Source of the DNA: Mesorhizobium sp.
Lineage (GTDB): Bacteria; Pseudomonadota; Alphaproteobacteria; Rhizobiales; Rhizobiaceae
Direction of reading: 5' to 3'
Assembly: GCA_004020875.1 (NCBI GenBank)
Contig: SAPZ01000020.1
Span: 52,719 to 116,718, forward strand
Length of the DNA stretch: 64,000 bases
Shown here: positions 50,287 through 58,157 of the stretch, piece after piece
Numbering within the stretch: the stretch's first letter is position 1
Layout of the letters: every line of letters begins with the position of its first letter
Program-made: the position numbers and the translations under genes
The notes under the pieces: generated by a model
Told to the model about the DNA's origin: nothing
Seen by the model: the letters and a program-made list of their open reading frames with translations, nothing else
Database searches by the model: none

Positions 50287-50799
50287 ATGCCGACAACGAA
50301 GGCGGCCTCGAACAAGGGGCTTAACGAACTTTTCCACGACACGCTGAAGGACATCTATTTCGCCGAGAAGAAGATTCTCGCAACGCTGCCCAAGATGGCC
50401 AAGGCAGCGCAGGACGACGCGCTGAAGGCCGCCTTCGAAAAGCACCGCGACCAGACCGAAGAACATGTCGCGCGCCTGGAGGAAGTGTTCGAGGTGATCG
50501 ACAAGAAGCCGGTGGGCAAGACCTGCCAGGCGATCATGGGCATCACCGAGGAAGGCGCCGAGATCATGGACGAGTACAAGGGCTCGCCCTCGCTCGACGC
50601 GGGACTGCTGGCCGCGGCGCAGGCCGTCGAGCACTATGAGATTTCGCGCTACGGCACGCTCAGGACCTGGGCGCAGGAACTTGGCCTGACCGAGGCCGTC
50701 ACCTTGCTCGACAAGACGCTGAACGAAGAGAAGGAAACGGACGTCGCGCTAACCAAGCTCGCCGAGTCCGCGGTCAACGTCGCTGCTGAGGCAGCCTGA
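50287..50799 (+). CDS. DUF892 (YciE/YciF) ferritin-like stress protein
   Basis: 170 aa from ATG 50287 (CAGGAGATG upstream); the longer frame to 50089 is not needed. Four-helix ferritin-like fold with metal-type carboxylates: ELFHDTLKDIYFAEKKILAT, KHRDQTEEHVARLEEVFEVI, AAAQAVEHYEISRYGTLRTW, and LLDKTLNEEKETDVAL. Family members respond to osmotic, oxidative and stationary-phase stress. Cytoplasmic. Confidence 0.92.
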   Translation: MPTTKAASNKGLNELFHDTLKDIYFAEKKILATLPKMAKAAQDDALKAAFEKHRDQTEEHVARLEEVFEVIDKKPVGKTCQAIMGITEEGAEIMDEYKGSPSLDAGLLAAAQAVEHYEISRYGTLRTWAQELGLTEAVTLLDKTLNEEKETDVALTKLAESAVNVAAEAA

Positions 50800-50873
50800 G
50801 TTTAGAGCAGGCTGGATCGCCATTCGGGGAGGCAAGCCTGCGGGCCTGTCTTCCCGAGCTCGCCATCGACCAT

Positions 50874-50898
50874 GGAACTTCAGCCCCGGCAGGGAGTT
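50874..50898 (+). promoter_or_regulatory. Candidate EcfG promoter
   Basis: GGAAC at 50874-50878, 18 bases, TT at 50897-50898 (-10 AGTT), 23 bp before the start at 50922. Confidence 0.45.
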
Positions 50899-50921
50899 GC
50901 CGTAGCGCGGAAACACTCGCG

Positions 50922-51131
50922 ATGACAAAAGCGTCGCTCCACCGGCTGAAGGGCCTAGGTTATCTGATCTCGACGGTCAGCGTGATATTGCTCGTCATCG
51001 TAAGCTGGTCGAGAGCATCGCAAAGTCCGTTGCTGATTGCCTGCCTGCTCGGCGGCGCCGCGACCTCGATCGCCGGCATGTTCTGCCGCTGGCTTTCCTA
51101 CGAAATCGAGAAGCGCTGGGACGACCGGTAA
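50922..51131 (+). CDS. Small two-helix membrane protein, 69 aa
   Basis: MTKASLHRLKGLGYLISTVS with VILLVIVSW as helix one, then SPLLIACLLGGAATSIAGMF as helix two, and a charged end SYEIEKRWDDR. No family name known to me, but the sequence is fully membrane-protein-like. Ribosome site weak. Promoter candidate upstream. Confidence 0.65.
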   Translation: MTKASLHRLKGLGYLISTVSVILLVIVSWSRASQSPLLIACLLGGAATSIAGMFCRWLSYEIEKRWDDR

Positions 51132-51181
51132 GGGTACGCCCCTTCTTCCAGAACGGCGACCTCCTGCTAAGCACGTCAGTT

Positions 51182-52192
51182 CTACCGCGGGCGGTCCGGC
51201 CTGTTGGCGTCGGTTTGCGACATCAGCACAGTGACAAGGCAGGCGATGACAATCCATGCGGCGACTTCAATGCCCGAGGCGCCGCGCGCCGACGGCGGGA
51301 CGGTGGCGGGCGCCACCGGCTCGGCGGCCACCACTGGCGCAAGGTCCGGCCGGCTGCCGCGGCGCACCGAATAGGCGCGCGTGATCTCGGCGCCGAAGAG
51401 GAAGATCTGCGCCGAATAGTAGACCCAGACCAGCACCACCATCAGGGCTCCGGCCGCGCCGTAGGAGGTGGCGATCGCGCTGGTGCCGATGTACCAGCCG
51501 ATGAGCGACTTGCCGACGGTGAACAGCAGCGCGGTGACCAGCGCGCCGACGCCGACATCGCGCCATTTGAGCGTGCGGTCCGGCAGGACCTTGTAGATCG
51601 CGGCGAAGAGGAAGGCGATCAGCGCGAAGGAGACGATCGTGTTGATGGCGCTGAGGATCAGTTCCCCGAACGGCAGGCTCCGGTTGATGATCTCGCCCAG
51701 CGCCGCGATAGCCGTGCTGGCGGCGAGCGATACCAGCAGCAGGAAGCCGAGCGCCGCCACGAGGCCGAGGCTGGCCGCCCTCGCCCTTACAAGGCGCGAC
51801 AGCGACACCCCGTTGGGCTTCACCTTCCAGATTTCGTTGAGCGACTGCTGCATCTCGCCGAAGACGCCCGACGCCGTCACCAAAAGCGTCACCACTCCGA
51901 TCAGCGTGGCAAGCGCGCTCGACCAGCCATGCGAGGCGGTCTCTATCGTGGCCTTCAGCAGGTCGGCGCTCTGTGGCCCCATCACGCCCGATATCTGAGC
52001 CGACAGCGCCAGCTGGGCGGCATCGTTGCCGATGACGAAACCGGCGATCGCGACGACGATCAACAGGATCGGCGCCAGCGACGTGGTGGCGTAGAAGGCC
52101 ATCGCCGCGCCATGGCTCAGCGCATTGTCATCTATGTAGCCGGTGACGCTTTCCTTCAGCAGTACCCAGCCTTCGTCGACCCAGCGCAGCAT
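51182..52192 (-). CDS. YihY/BrkB-family inner-membrane protein
   Basis: 336 aa from ATG 52192 (AGGTGAGGGAG upstream). Six membrane helices with the YihY motifs DDNALSHGAAMAFYATTSLA near the N-terminus, WRDVGVGALVTALLFTVGKS, and SYGAAGALMVVLVWVYYSAQ ending in GAEITRAYSVRRG. A C-terminal extension with another helix (GIEVAAWIVIACLVTVLMSQ) follows. The former ribonuclease BN name is wrong for this family; exact role unknown. Confidence 0.88.
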   Translation of the reverse strand: MLRWVDEGWVLLKESVTGYIDDNALSHGAAMAFYATTSLAPILLIVVAIAGFVIGNDAAQLALSAQISGVMGPQSADLLKATIETASHGWSSALATLIGVVTLLVTASGVFGEMQQSLNEIWKVKPNGVSLSRLVRARAASLGLVAALGFLLLVSLAASTAIAALGEIINRSLPFGELILSAINTIVSFALIAFLFAAIYKVLPDRTLKWRDVGVGALVTALLFTVGKSLIGWYIGTSAIATSYGAAGALMVVLVWVYYSAQIFLFGAEITRAYSVRRGSRPDLAPVVAAEPVAPATVPPSARGASGIEVAAWIVIACLVTVLMSQTDANRPDRPR

Positions 52193-52480
52193 CTCCCTCA
52201 CCTGTTTCGGACACGGACCGAGCGCGGTTCGGTGTCGGCTTTGTCGCGCTGCATATTTCCTGCCATCGCTGCCAAGCCCTCTGTTGAGCGGGCCGGGTGG
52301 GACAAGAGCTCGACTGCCTTTTCGTTGGCCAGGGCGAGAAGCCGGAGAAACCAGCCCTGTTCTCTTTGCCACCAGGTCCGGCTGACGCGGCCCGCCAATC
52401 ACAACCCGGCGCGGGCGCTATGGTTCCGGGAACACCCGAGGGCCGGAGGCTCGAGGAATGCGGCCCAGCGCCGATGCCAT

Positions 52481-52521
52481 AAAGCGCGTCGCGCTGAAAC
52501 GGGTTTCAGGCGACGCGCTTT
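52481..52521. repeat. Palindrome in the gap 52193-52664
   Basis: AAAGCGCGTCGC...CTGAAAC pairs with GTTTCAGGCGACGCGCTTT, about 19 bp with a single bulged base. It is a dispersed rhizobial intergenic palindrome type as I recall. The rest of the 472-bp gap shows no gene. Confidence 0.65.
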
Positions 52522-52664
52522 AAAGTCTTTGTTTTGATGCCTGTCGTTGTCCCAGAACCGCTGCGCACGTCTGGGCGACATGCATTTAAGACCGCGTCGG
52601 CGATCTTCGCTTTGGAGAAGCGCGGTTGTATGATCGGCGGCAGGCTTATAGCCTTGTCGGGCTA

Positions 52665-53687
52665 ATGGGTATTTCGGCAATGGATTTGGAAGACCTCTAC
52701 CGGATTCTGCGGACAGGTCACGTGCAGGCCCAAGGCATTGTCGACACTGTTCCCGATCCCATGCTCGTGCTGGATTCGGCCCTGACCGTCCAGAGCGCCA
52801 ACCGCGCCTTCTTCAGAACGTTCGCGGTCGACCGTTACGACACGATCGGACAACACCTGTACGACCTGGGCAACGGTCAATGGGACATTCCCGAGCTGCG
52901 TCGTCTCCTTGGAGAGGTGATCCCGAAAAGCTCGGCGGTGATCGATTACAAAGTGGAGCATGATTTCCCGCACATCGGGAAGAAGATCATGCTTCTGACA
53001 GCGCGCACCGTGTTCAATCCGGACAACGTCAGCCACCTCATGTTGCTGTCGATCGTCGACATTACGGACAGAAGCCGAAAAGAAGCGGAATTCGAAGCGG
53101 TCTTTGGAGAATTGCGGCACCGGCTGAAGAACGTGCTCGGGCTGGTGCGGGCCCTAGCCAACCAAACCAAAGCGGAAGGCGTTTCGGGAGAGGAGTATCG
53201 CACGGCGTTCCTCGGCCGGCTGCAAGCCGTTGCGGATGCCAATGATCTGGCCTTGAGCGATCATGGTGACGATAGTCTCGATGCCCTGGTGGCGCGCGCA
53301 ACGAAGCCCTTCCAAACCGCTCCGGAGACGATCATCGTCGAGCCCAGCCCGCCCCTGACGTTGGCCTCGAAGGAGATAATGTCGCTGAGTCTCCTGCTGC
53401 ACGAACTGGCAACCAACGCGGTCAAGTATGGCGCTTTGTCAGCTCCGGCCGGGACGGTTCGAATTCGATGGGAGGTCGAGCAAGGCGATCATCCATTGCT
53501 GCGCCTGTCCTGGCGCGAGAGCGGCGGCCCGCCTGTACGCAAGCCCGCCTCGACAGGGTACGGCACCCAGCTCATTCAATTCGCGATCGCATACAATCTC
53601 GGTGGCAACGTGGAACAGAATTATCGAACCGAGGGTTTCGAAGCCGAGATAGTCGTCCCCCTCGAAAGGGCCGCTCGCCCAGATTGA
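52665..53687 (+). CDS. PAS-HWE/HisKA_2 sensor histidine kinase
   Basis: About 340 aa; ATG 52665 or 52680. An N-terminal PAS domain (VDTVPDPMLVLDSALTVQSA, NRAFFRTFAVDRYDTIGQHL) lacks the NCRFLQ flavin motif of LOV sensors. The phosphorylation site is VFGELRHRLKNVLGLVRALA and the N-box is LLHELATNAVKYGALS. Cytoplasmic. A single-domain receiver gene starts 7 bp after the stop, so the two form a two-component pair. HWE kinases of this type are known partners of the stress phosphorelay. Confidence 0.87.
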   Translation: MGISAMDLEDLYRILRTGHVQAQGIVDTVPDPMLVLDSALTVQSANRAFFRTFAVDRYDTIGQHLYDLGNGQWDIPELRRLLGEVIPKSSAVIDYKVEHDFPHIGKKIMLLTARTVFNPDNVSHLMLLSIVDITDRSRKEAEFEAVFGELRHRLKNVLGLVRALANQTKAEGVSGEEYRTAFLGRLQAVADANDLALSDHGDDSLDALVARATKPFQTAPETIIVEPSPPLTLASKEIMSLSLLLHELATNAVKYGALSAPAGTVRIRWEVEQGDHPLLRLSWRESGGPPVRKPASTGYGTQLIQFAIAYNLGGNVEQNYRTEGFEAEIVVPLERAARPD

Positions 53688-53693
53688 TGGCCG

Positions 53694-54050
53694 GTGCAAA
53701 AGACCATCCTGATCGTCGAAGATGAATTCATCATCGCGATGGATCTTAAAGTCATTCTCGAACGCCTGGGATGGCGGGTCTTAGGCCCGGTCCCCAAGGT
53801 CGCAAACGCGCTCCGCCTGCTGGAAGACGAACTGCCGACATTAGCCTTGCTCGACGTGAATTTAGGCGACCAACTTGTCACGCCCGTAGCCGAGGCCTTG
53901 CGCAGCCGCGGTGTGCCTTTTGCGGTGGCGAGCGCTTATGACAAGCCGGAACTCATCGGCGGGGCCGTCCTGGCGGGCGTACCCAATGCAGGCAAACCGA
54001 CCTCGGAGTGGAGCCTGCTGGAGGTTCTGGCGAAGCTCTCGCCGCCCTGA
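53694..54050 (+). CDS. Single-domain response regulator
   Basis: 118 aa from GTG 53694. Receiver fold: acidic pair in ILIVEDEFIIAMDLKVILER, phospho-acceptor Asp in LALLDVNLGDQLV (near residue 53), Ser/Thr switch in FAVASAYDKP, and Lys in NAGKPTSEWSLLEVL. No output domain, so it passes phosphate or acts by binding, like the Sdr-type receivers of the general stress response. Read as the partner of the kinase just upstream. Confidence 0.88.
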   Translation: MQKTILIVEDEFIIAMDLKVILERLGWRVLGPVPKVANALRLLEDELPTLALLDVNLGDQLVTPVAEALRSRGVPFAVASAYDKPELIGGAVLAGVPNAGKPTSEWSLLEVLAKLSPP

Positions 54051-54206
54051 CCCCGCGCCCCTCCACTTCATCGCCGCCTTTGCATGGCAACAAGGTCTTC
54101 AGGACCTGGGCGCGAAATGTCGTCCCATCCCGAATGCAGCGGAATTGAAACAGCAACGAACAGGCCTATAATTAGCTGACTAAGTGATTCATGGCACGGT
54201 GAACCG

Positions 54207-54392
54207 ATGGCCAAGAAGAAAGACAGACAAGCCAGTTCGGGCCTCGCGGACGCCTCCCGCGCCGAAATCCATGAGGCGGCTTATTTTGCCCGCAAATGCG
54301 GCCTCACCCGCGACGAGGCCCTGCAGATGATCCGCGAGGCGCACGCCTCGCCGGTCCTCAAGCCGGCCGAGAGCGAAAAGCGCAAGCACTGA
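54207..54392 (+). CDS. DUF3606-like small protein
   Basis: 61 aa: MAKKKDRQASSGLADASRAE then IHEAAYFARKCGLTRDEALQ, MIREAHASPVLKPAESEKRK. The A-Y-F-A-x2-x-G-L-x-x-x-E-A-x2-x-I-R-E-A-H helix pair is that of DUF3606, as in the proteins at 54788 and 60812, but degenerate at its end. Ribosome site poor. Confidence 0.55.
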   Translation: MAKKKDRQASSGLADASRAEIHEAAYFARKCGLTRDEALQMIREAHASPVLKPAESEKRKH

Positions 54393-54432
54393 TCCTTATC
54401 GAGGCGTCCGTCGATCGCGGCGGAAGGCTTGA

Positions 54433-54699
54433 TCACCGGTTTGCCGCGCTCGCTCTGCTTCTGTCCTTGCCGCTCGTCTTCGCCGCGGCCCTGGGCTTCT
54501 CCGCCGCGGCTTCCCGAGGCCTTCCCGCCGGCGTTTGCGAAAGCCTTGCCGCTCTCAGCCGAGCCGTCTTTGCCGCCCTGTCCGCCGCCTCGCCTTCGAT
54601 TATCGACCGTGCGGATTCGGTGGTGGCCTCGTGCTTGTCGTAACGCTTGGCCCGCGTGGCCGCCGAGGGCGGCTTCGCCAGATTCCGGTCATTGTCCAT
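54433..54699 (-). CDS. Small basic protein with RAAKTxRLRAARL motif (second)
   Basis: 88 aa: MDNDRNLAKPPSAATRAKRY, then DKHEATTESARSIIEGEAAD, then RAAKTARLRAARLSQTPAGR and a basic Ala/Lys tail. Shares the helix block with the protein at 42966-43187. Function unknown. Confidence 0.6.
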   Translation of the reverse strand: MDNDRNLAKPPSAATRAKRYDKHEATTESARSIIEGEAADRAAKTARLRAARLSQTPAGRPREAAAEKPRAAAKTSGKDRSRASAANR

Positions 54700-54787
54700 G
54701 CGCCAGAAACTAGAGCTTCATCCGAAATCTGCCAGCCTGGAATGAAGCGTGCCAACCCGACTGGGCCTGCGCGGCAACGAATCCGGA

Positions 54788-54967
54788 TCATGCCCGAAAT
54801 TTTCTCGACTCCCGTTCCAACGTCTCACGGTCACTTCCGTGCTTCCTGATCAGTTCATGAAGCTGCGGCACGCTGATCCGCATCTTGTTGGCAAAACAGT
54901 CGACCTTGTAGACGTCTTCAGCGGACTCGCGGTCGCTGAGATCACGTTTGCCCTTGTCGTCTGCCAT
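54788..54967 (-). CDS. DUF3606 small protein
   Basis: 59 aa from ATG 54967 (GGGAGAACGG). MADDKGKRDLSDRESAEDVY, then KVDCFANKMRISVPQLHELI, then RKHGSDRETLERESRKFRA. DUF3606 pattern VxxFAxKxxIxxxxxxxLIRxHGxDRETL, predicted DNA- or protein-binding. Function unknown; the family is frequent among EcfG-dependent genes. Confidence 0.8.
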   Translation of the reverse strand: MADDKGKRDLSDRESAEDVYKVDCFANKMRISVPQLHELIRKHGSDRETLERESRKFRA

Positions 54968-54988
54968 GACCGTTCTCCCATGCAAGGT

Positions 54989-55042
54989 CTTGCAGCTGTT
55001 CGAGGCAGCGGCGTCCTTGCAGCTGTTCGAGGCAGCGGCGTC
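54989..55042. repeat. 27-bp tandem direct repeat, two copies
   Basis: The unit from 54989 to 55015 is repeated exactly at 55016-55042. It lies directly upstream of the DUF3606 start (54967), between it and the exported-protein gene on the same strand, so it is probably in their shared transcript. Confidence 0.85.
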
Positions 55043-55055
55043 CGATCGGCCCTGG

Positions 55056-55355
55056 TCACTGGCCCGTCTGCGGCGGCACCTCGCCCGGTTTGATCACCGG
55101 CATCTCGCTGCCGGTCGGCGGCGGGGTCGTCGCGTTCTGATCGCCTGTCGGCGGCGGCTTCAGCACGCCGCCGCAATTGCCGAGCTGTTTCGACAGTTCA
55201 TCCGTATCAGCCACTTGCTTCTGTTTCTGCAGCTGGTCGTTGGCGTTCGGCTTGGCTTGGCAGTTCTGCGTCTGCTGGTCCGGCTTGGCCGTCTGCGCCG
55301 CAGCCGGCAGTGCCGGCACCAGCGCGATGGCCGCGATGAGAAGCGCTTTCTTCAT
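55056..55355 (-). CDS. Exported Pro/Gln/Asn-rich protein
   Basis: 99 aa, GAGGAGGATCCC before the ATG. Signal peptide MKKALLIAAIALVPALPAAA, then a low-complexity mature part with NCQAKPNANDQLQKQKQVAD, two Cys (QNCQAK, GNCGGV) and repeats of PPPTG. Its bias resembles that of the secreted protein at 36049. It lies 27 bp after the SDR gene on the same strand, so the two are probably one operon. Confidence 0.7.
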   Translation of the reverse strand: MKKALLIAAIALVPALPAAAQTAKPDQQTQNCQAKPNANDQLQKQKQVADTDELSKQLGNCGGVLKPPPTGDQNATTPPPTGSEMPVIKPGEVPPQTGQ

Positions 55356-55382
55356 GGGATCCTCCTCATGGTGCTCATGGGA

Positions 55383-56420
55383 TCAGTAGCCCCCGATGAT
55401 CGGCAGGATCTCGCCGGTGATATAGCTGGAGCATTGCGGCGAGGCCAGGAACACATAGGCCGGCGCGATCTCCTCCGGCTGGGCGGGACGCTTCATCGGG
55501 GTCTTGGCGCCGAACTGCGAAACGTCCTCCGCTTGCTTTTCCGACGGGTTGAGCGGCGTCCAGACCGGACCGGGCGCCACCGCGTTGACGCGGATGCCCT
55601 TCGCAATGAGGTTGCCGGAGAGCGCGCGGGTGAAGGCGTGGATGCCGCCCTTGGTCATCGAGTAATCGACCAGTTCCTTCGAGCCTTCGATACCGGTGAC
55701 GGAACCGGTGTTGATGATCGCCGAGCCCGGCTTCATGTGCGGCACGGCTTCCTGGGCCATGTGGAAATAGCCGTAGAGATTGGTCTTCAGCGTGGTGTCG
55801 AAATGCTTTTCGGTGAGATCGGCGAAGTCGGCCGAGTGAACTTGGAAGGCCGCGTTGTTGACGAGCACGTCGAGCCTGCCGAAGGCTTTGACCGTCTCGG
55901 CCACCGCCTTGCGGCAGAAGGCGCGCTTGGCGACGTCGCCGCGCAGGGTGAGGCAACGCCTGCCCTCGGCCTCGACCGCCTGCTTCGTCGCCTTGGCGTC
56001 GCGGTCCTCGCTGAGATAGACGATGGCGACATCGGCGCCTTCGCGCGCGAACAGCACGGCGACCGCGCGGCCGATTCCGGAGTCGCCGCCGGTGACCAGC
56101 GCGACCTTGTCCTTGAGCTTGCCTGATCCTTGCCAGAACGGCGCGTCATAGAGCGGCGCCGGCTCGATCGCCCATTCCTCGCCAGGCTTGGGATGATGCT
56201 GCTTCGGGAAAGGCGGCGTGGGGTAGCGGCGGGCGCCGGCCTGCATGGCGCCCGAGGCTTTCGGCTTCGGCTTGCTGCGATCGGTGGCATCGACCTGGCG
56301 CTGGACACTGCGCTGCCTGCGCGCGGTCTTTGCACTGTCCGGTCTCTCCCCCGTGACTGATTTCTCGCTGGCGGCTGATTTCTGGGGGGCGTCTGATTTC
56401 GTTCGGCTGCTGGTCGGCAT
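55383..56420 (-). CDS. SDR-family oxidoreductase (YghA-like)
   Basis: 345 aa from ATG 56420 (AAAGGAG). A disordered basic N-terminal extension (1-90) precedes the Rossmann core: ALVTGGDSGIGRAVAVLFAR, the NNAA in DVLVNNAAFQVHSA, catalytic Ser in IINTGSVTGI, and Tyr-x3-Lys in VDYSMTKGGIHAFTRAL. The C-terminus SYITGEILPIIGG is typical of the YghA group, which are NADPH-dependent aldehyde/ketone reductases linked to stress. Cytoplasmic; substrate unknown. Confidence 0.88.
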   Translation of the reverse strand: MPTSSRTKSDAPQKSAASEKSVTGERPDSAKTARRQRSVQRQVDATDRSKPKPKASGAMQAGARRYPTPPFPKQHHPKPGEEWAIEPAPLYDAPFWQGSGKLKDKVALVTGGDSGIGRAVAVLFAREGADVAIVYLSEDRDAKATKQAVEAEGRRCLTLRGDVAKRAFCRKAVAETVKAFGRLDVLVNNAAFQVHSADFADLTEKHFDTTLKTNLYGYFHMAQEAVPHMKPGSAIINTGSVTGIEGSKELVDYSMTKGGIHAFTRALSGNLIAKGIRVNAVAPGPVWTPLNPSEKQAEDVSQFGAKTPMKRPAQPEEIAPAYVFLASPQCSSYITGEILPIIGGY

Positions 56421-56577
56421 GATGGTCTCCTTTCGGGGGACAACGCATGTCGTCGCAAAAGGTTGGCCCGGTTCGTCGCCCCCGCGGAGATGCCGCGCAT
56501 ACATCAAAGTTAAATGCGGACGACCGGTCCAGGGTGATAACTCTTGGTCATTGGGGGGACTCTTGAGGAGGAGTCCC

Positions 56578-56754
56578 ATGGACGTTCGAACTTTCATCGG
56601 CAGCCTGTCGGCCGCTCTGCGGCGCCGGCGCGGCGCCACGCCGCCAACACCCGTGAGGGTGATCCGCCCTTCGCTCGCCGATGTGCCGCTGAGGCCCCGC
56701 CCGCGGCCGCCGCACCGGCCGGCGCCGCCGATCCGGCCCGCGAGCAACATGTGA
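56578..56754 (+). CDS. Small Pro/Arg-rich protein, 58 aa
   Basis: MDVRTFIGSLSAALRRRRGA, then TPPTPVRVIRPSLADVPLRP, then RPRPPHRPAPPIRPASNM. GAGGAGGAG site upstream, well placed. The tail is nearly all Pro and Arg, like proline-rich antimicrobial or RNA-binding peptides, without clear homology. Confidence 0.55.
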   Translation: MDVRTFIGSLSAALRRRRGATPPTPVRVIRPSLADVPLRPRPRPPHRPAPPIRPASNM

Positions 56755-56842
56755 TCTCGAGCTTGTCGTGCCGACTGGCCGGCCGGATGCAACCGACCGG
56801 CGACGTCATCGTTTAGGCCAATCCCCAATCTTGTGGTGCATC

Positions 56843-56953
56843 ATGAAGACCTTGCCTATCAACAGCCCAGTTCTCGTCCTTGCCGCCGCCGTGGTCACCC
56901 TGGCGCCCTTTGCCGGCCTTGCCTGGCGCACGCGCGAATGGCTCGGATGGTGA
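56843..56953 (+). CDS. One-helix membrane peptide, 36 aa
   Basis: MKTLPINSPVLVLAAAVVTL then APFAGLAWRTREWLGW. One membrane helix. The ribosome site is weak. It stands 6 bp before the DUF982 gene on the same strand. Confidence 0.4.
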   Translation: MKTLPINSPVLVLAAAVVTLAPFAGLAWRTREWLGW

Positions 56954-56959
56954 GGACCG

Positions 56960-57259
56960 ATGAGCCGTTTCCTCCCGCTCACCATCCGCTTCATCAGCGG
57001 CGGCACGATGGTGGTCACCACGGTGGCCGAGGCCAAGAAGGCGCTCGCCGGGACATGGAAGAACAAGGAAGCGCCGGCCTATCTCGAAGCAGCCCGGCTG
57101 GTGGATGACGCGATCGCGGGCATTTGCCGGCCGGCCGTCGCCTTTGCCGCCTTCAAGAAGGCCGCCGCGCAACAGGGGCTGCTGAAGGAGGCCGCGCCGA
57201 GCGCAGCGCTCACCATGCTGGACGAGCTGTGGTCGCGCTCCAAGGTTCCGCGAAGCTAG
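56960..57259 (+). CDS. DUF982 protein
   Basis: 99 aa with GGTGAGGACCG before the ATG. MSRFLPLTIRFISGGTMVVT, then TVAEAKKALAGTWKNKEAPA, then YLEAARLVDDAIAGICRPAV and FAAFKKAAAQQG. This is the DUF982 layout (beta hairpin then helices). The family is nearly restricted to Rhizobiales, with unknown function. It converges with the second Crp-type gene, 23 bp apart. Confidence 0.82.
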   Translation: MSRFLPLTIRFISGGTMVVTTVAEAKKALAGTWKNKEAPAYLEAARLVDDAIAGICRPAVAFAAFKKAAAQQGLLKEAAPSAALTMLDELWSRSKVPRS

Positions 57260-57282
57260 GAGGCCGCTCCATCGCGGCCGGC

Positions 57283-58002
57283 CTATCTCGGCTCGCGCGA
57301 CATGCTGAGATAGGTCGGATCGAATTCGGCGACCGTGACCAGCCGCTCCCAGTCGAGGATCGTGATCATATGGTTGGTCCAGCTGATGACGTTCATGCGG
57401 CGCAGCGTTCCGATCACCCTGTTCATGTGGACGACGGAAAGGCCCAGCACGTCGGCGAGCTGGGCCTGCGACAGCGGCAGATGGAAGCTCATGTCCCGGG
57501 TCTTCTTCACCACCTGAAGCCTGACGAACAGCTCGCATATTAGATGCGCGAGATGGGACAGCTTGGAGCGGCGGCCCATGGCCACGATCCATTCGCGATG
57601 GATGGCTCCGTCGACCAGCGTGTCCAGCCAGAGCAATCGGGTGAGATGCGGCGCCTGCTCGGTGATCGTCTTCAGCTTGCTGTGCTCGGCCGCCGCCACA
57701 TGACAGGGCGACAGCGCGACGATGCCGTGATCCATCGTTTTCAGCAGGAACGCATGCAGGTCCACGAAATCGCCCGCGACCTGGAGTGAGGTGAACTGTC
57801 GGCCCCCGTCCTCCAGAACCTTGTAGCGGGCAGCCAGCCCGTCAATGATCAGGGTGCTGTAGGTCGGCCTGGTTCCTTCGACAACGATATCCTCCCCCAC
57901 GCCGACATATTTCTCGATCGACAAGGTCGATGTGAGCAGAGCTTTTTCTTCGTCCGAGAGGGCGTCATGCTGGCCCAGATTGAGAAAGAGTGATTCCAGC
58001 AT
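57283..58002 (-). CDS. Crp/Fnr-family transcriptional regulator (paralogue 2)
   Basis: 239 aa from ATG 58002 with GGAGGCAGCCGG. Same length, start and end as the protein at 46124, with long shared blocks such as RLLWLDTLVDGAIHREWIVA and LADVLGLSVVHMNRVI. The two differ most in the N-terminal beta barrel (SIEKYVGVGEDIVVEGTRPT), where a ligand would bind, so they may read different signals at related DNA sites. No Fnr cysteines. Confidence 0.88.
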   Translation of the reverse strand: MLESLFLNLGQHDALSDEEKALLTSTLSIEKYVGVGEDIVVEGTRPTYSTLIIDGLAARYKVLEDGGRQFTSLQVAGDFVDLHAFLLKTMDHGIVALSPCHVAAAEHSKLKTITEQAPHLTRLLWLDTLVDGAIHREWIVAMGRRSKLSHLAHLICELFVRLQVVKKTRDMSFHLPLSQAQLADVLGLSVVHMNRVIGTLRRMNVISWTNHMITILDWERLVTVAEFDPTYLSMSREPR

Positions 58003-58111
58003 CCGGCTGCCTCCATTCGCCCCTCCTAACGCCGCAGGCCGATGCTGGTTGCGAGCGATGCCGCGCCGCAACGCCGGCGCATGGCCGATTCTCCCTCTGG
58101 ATCAGATGTTT

Positions 58112-58136
58112 GGAACCATGATCGCGTCCGCGAATT
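58112..58136 (+). promoter_or_regulatory. Candidate EcfG promoter
   Basis: GGAAC at 58112-58116, 18 bases, TT at 58135-58136 (-10 AATT), 21 bp before the DUF6894 start. Confidence 0.35.
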
Positions 58137-58157
58137 GACCGTCGGATTGGGATCAAA

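Noticed and set aside
51215-52537. 440-codon plus-strand frame
   Set aside because: Antisense to YihY; the product is Arg/Asp/His-rich without hydrophobic core.
56440-56480. AACG-N16-GTTGG before the SDR gene as an EcfG promoter
   Set aside because: The -35 would be CCAAC, two mismatches from GGAAC; not counted among the sites.
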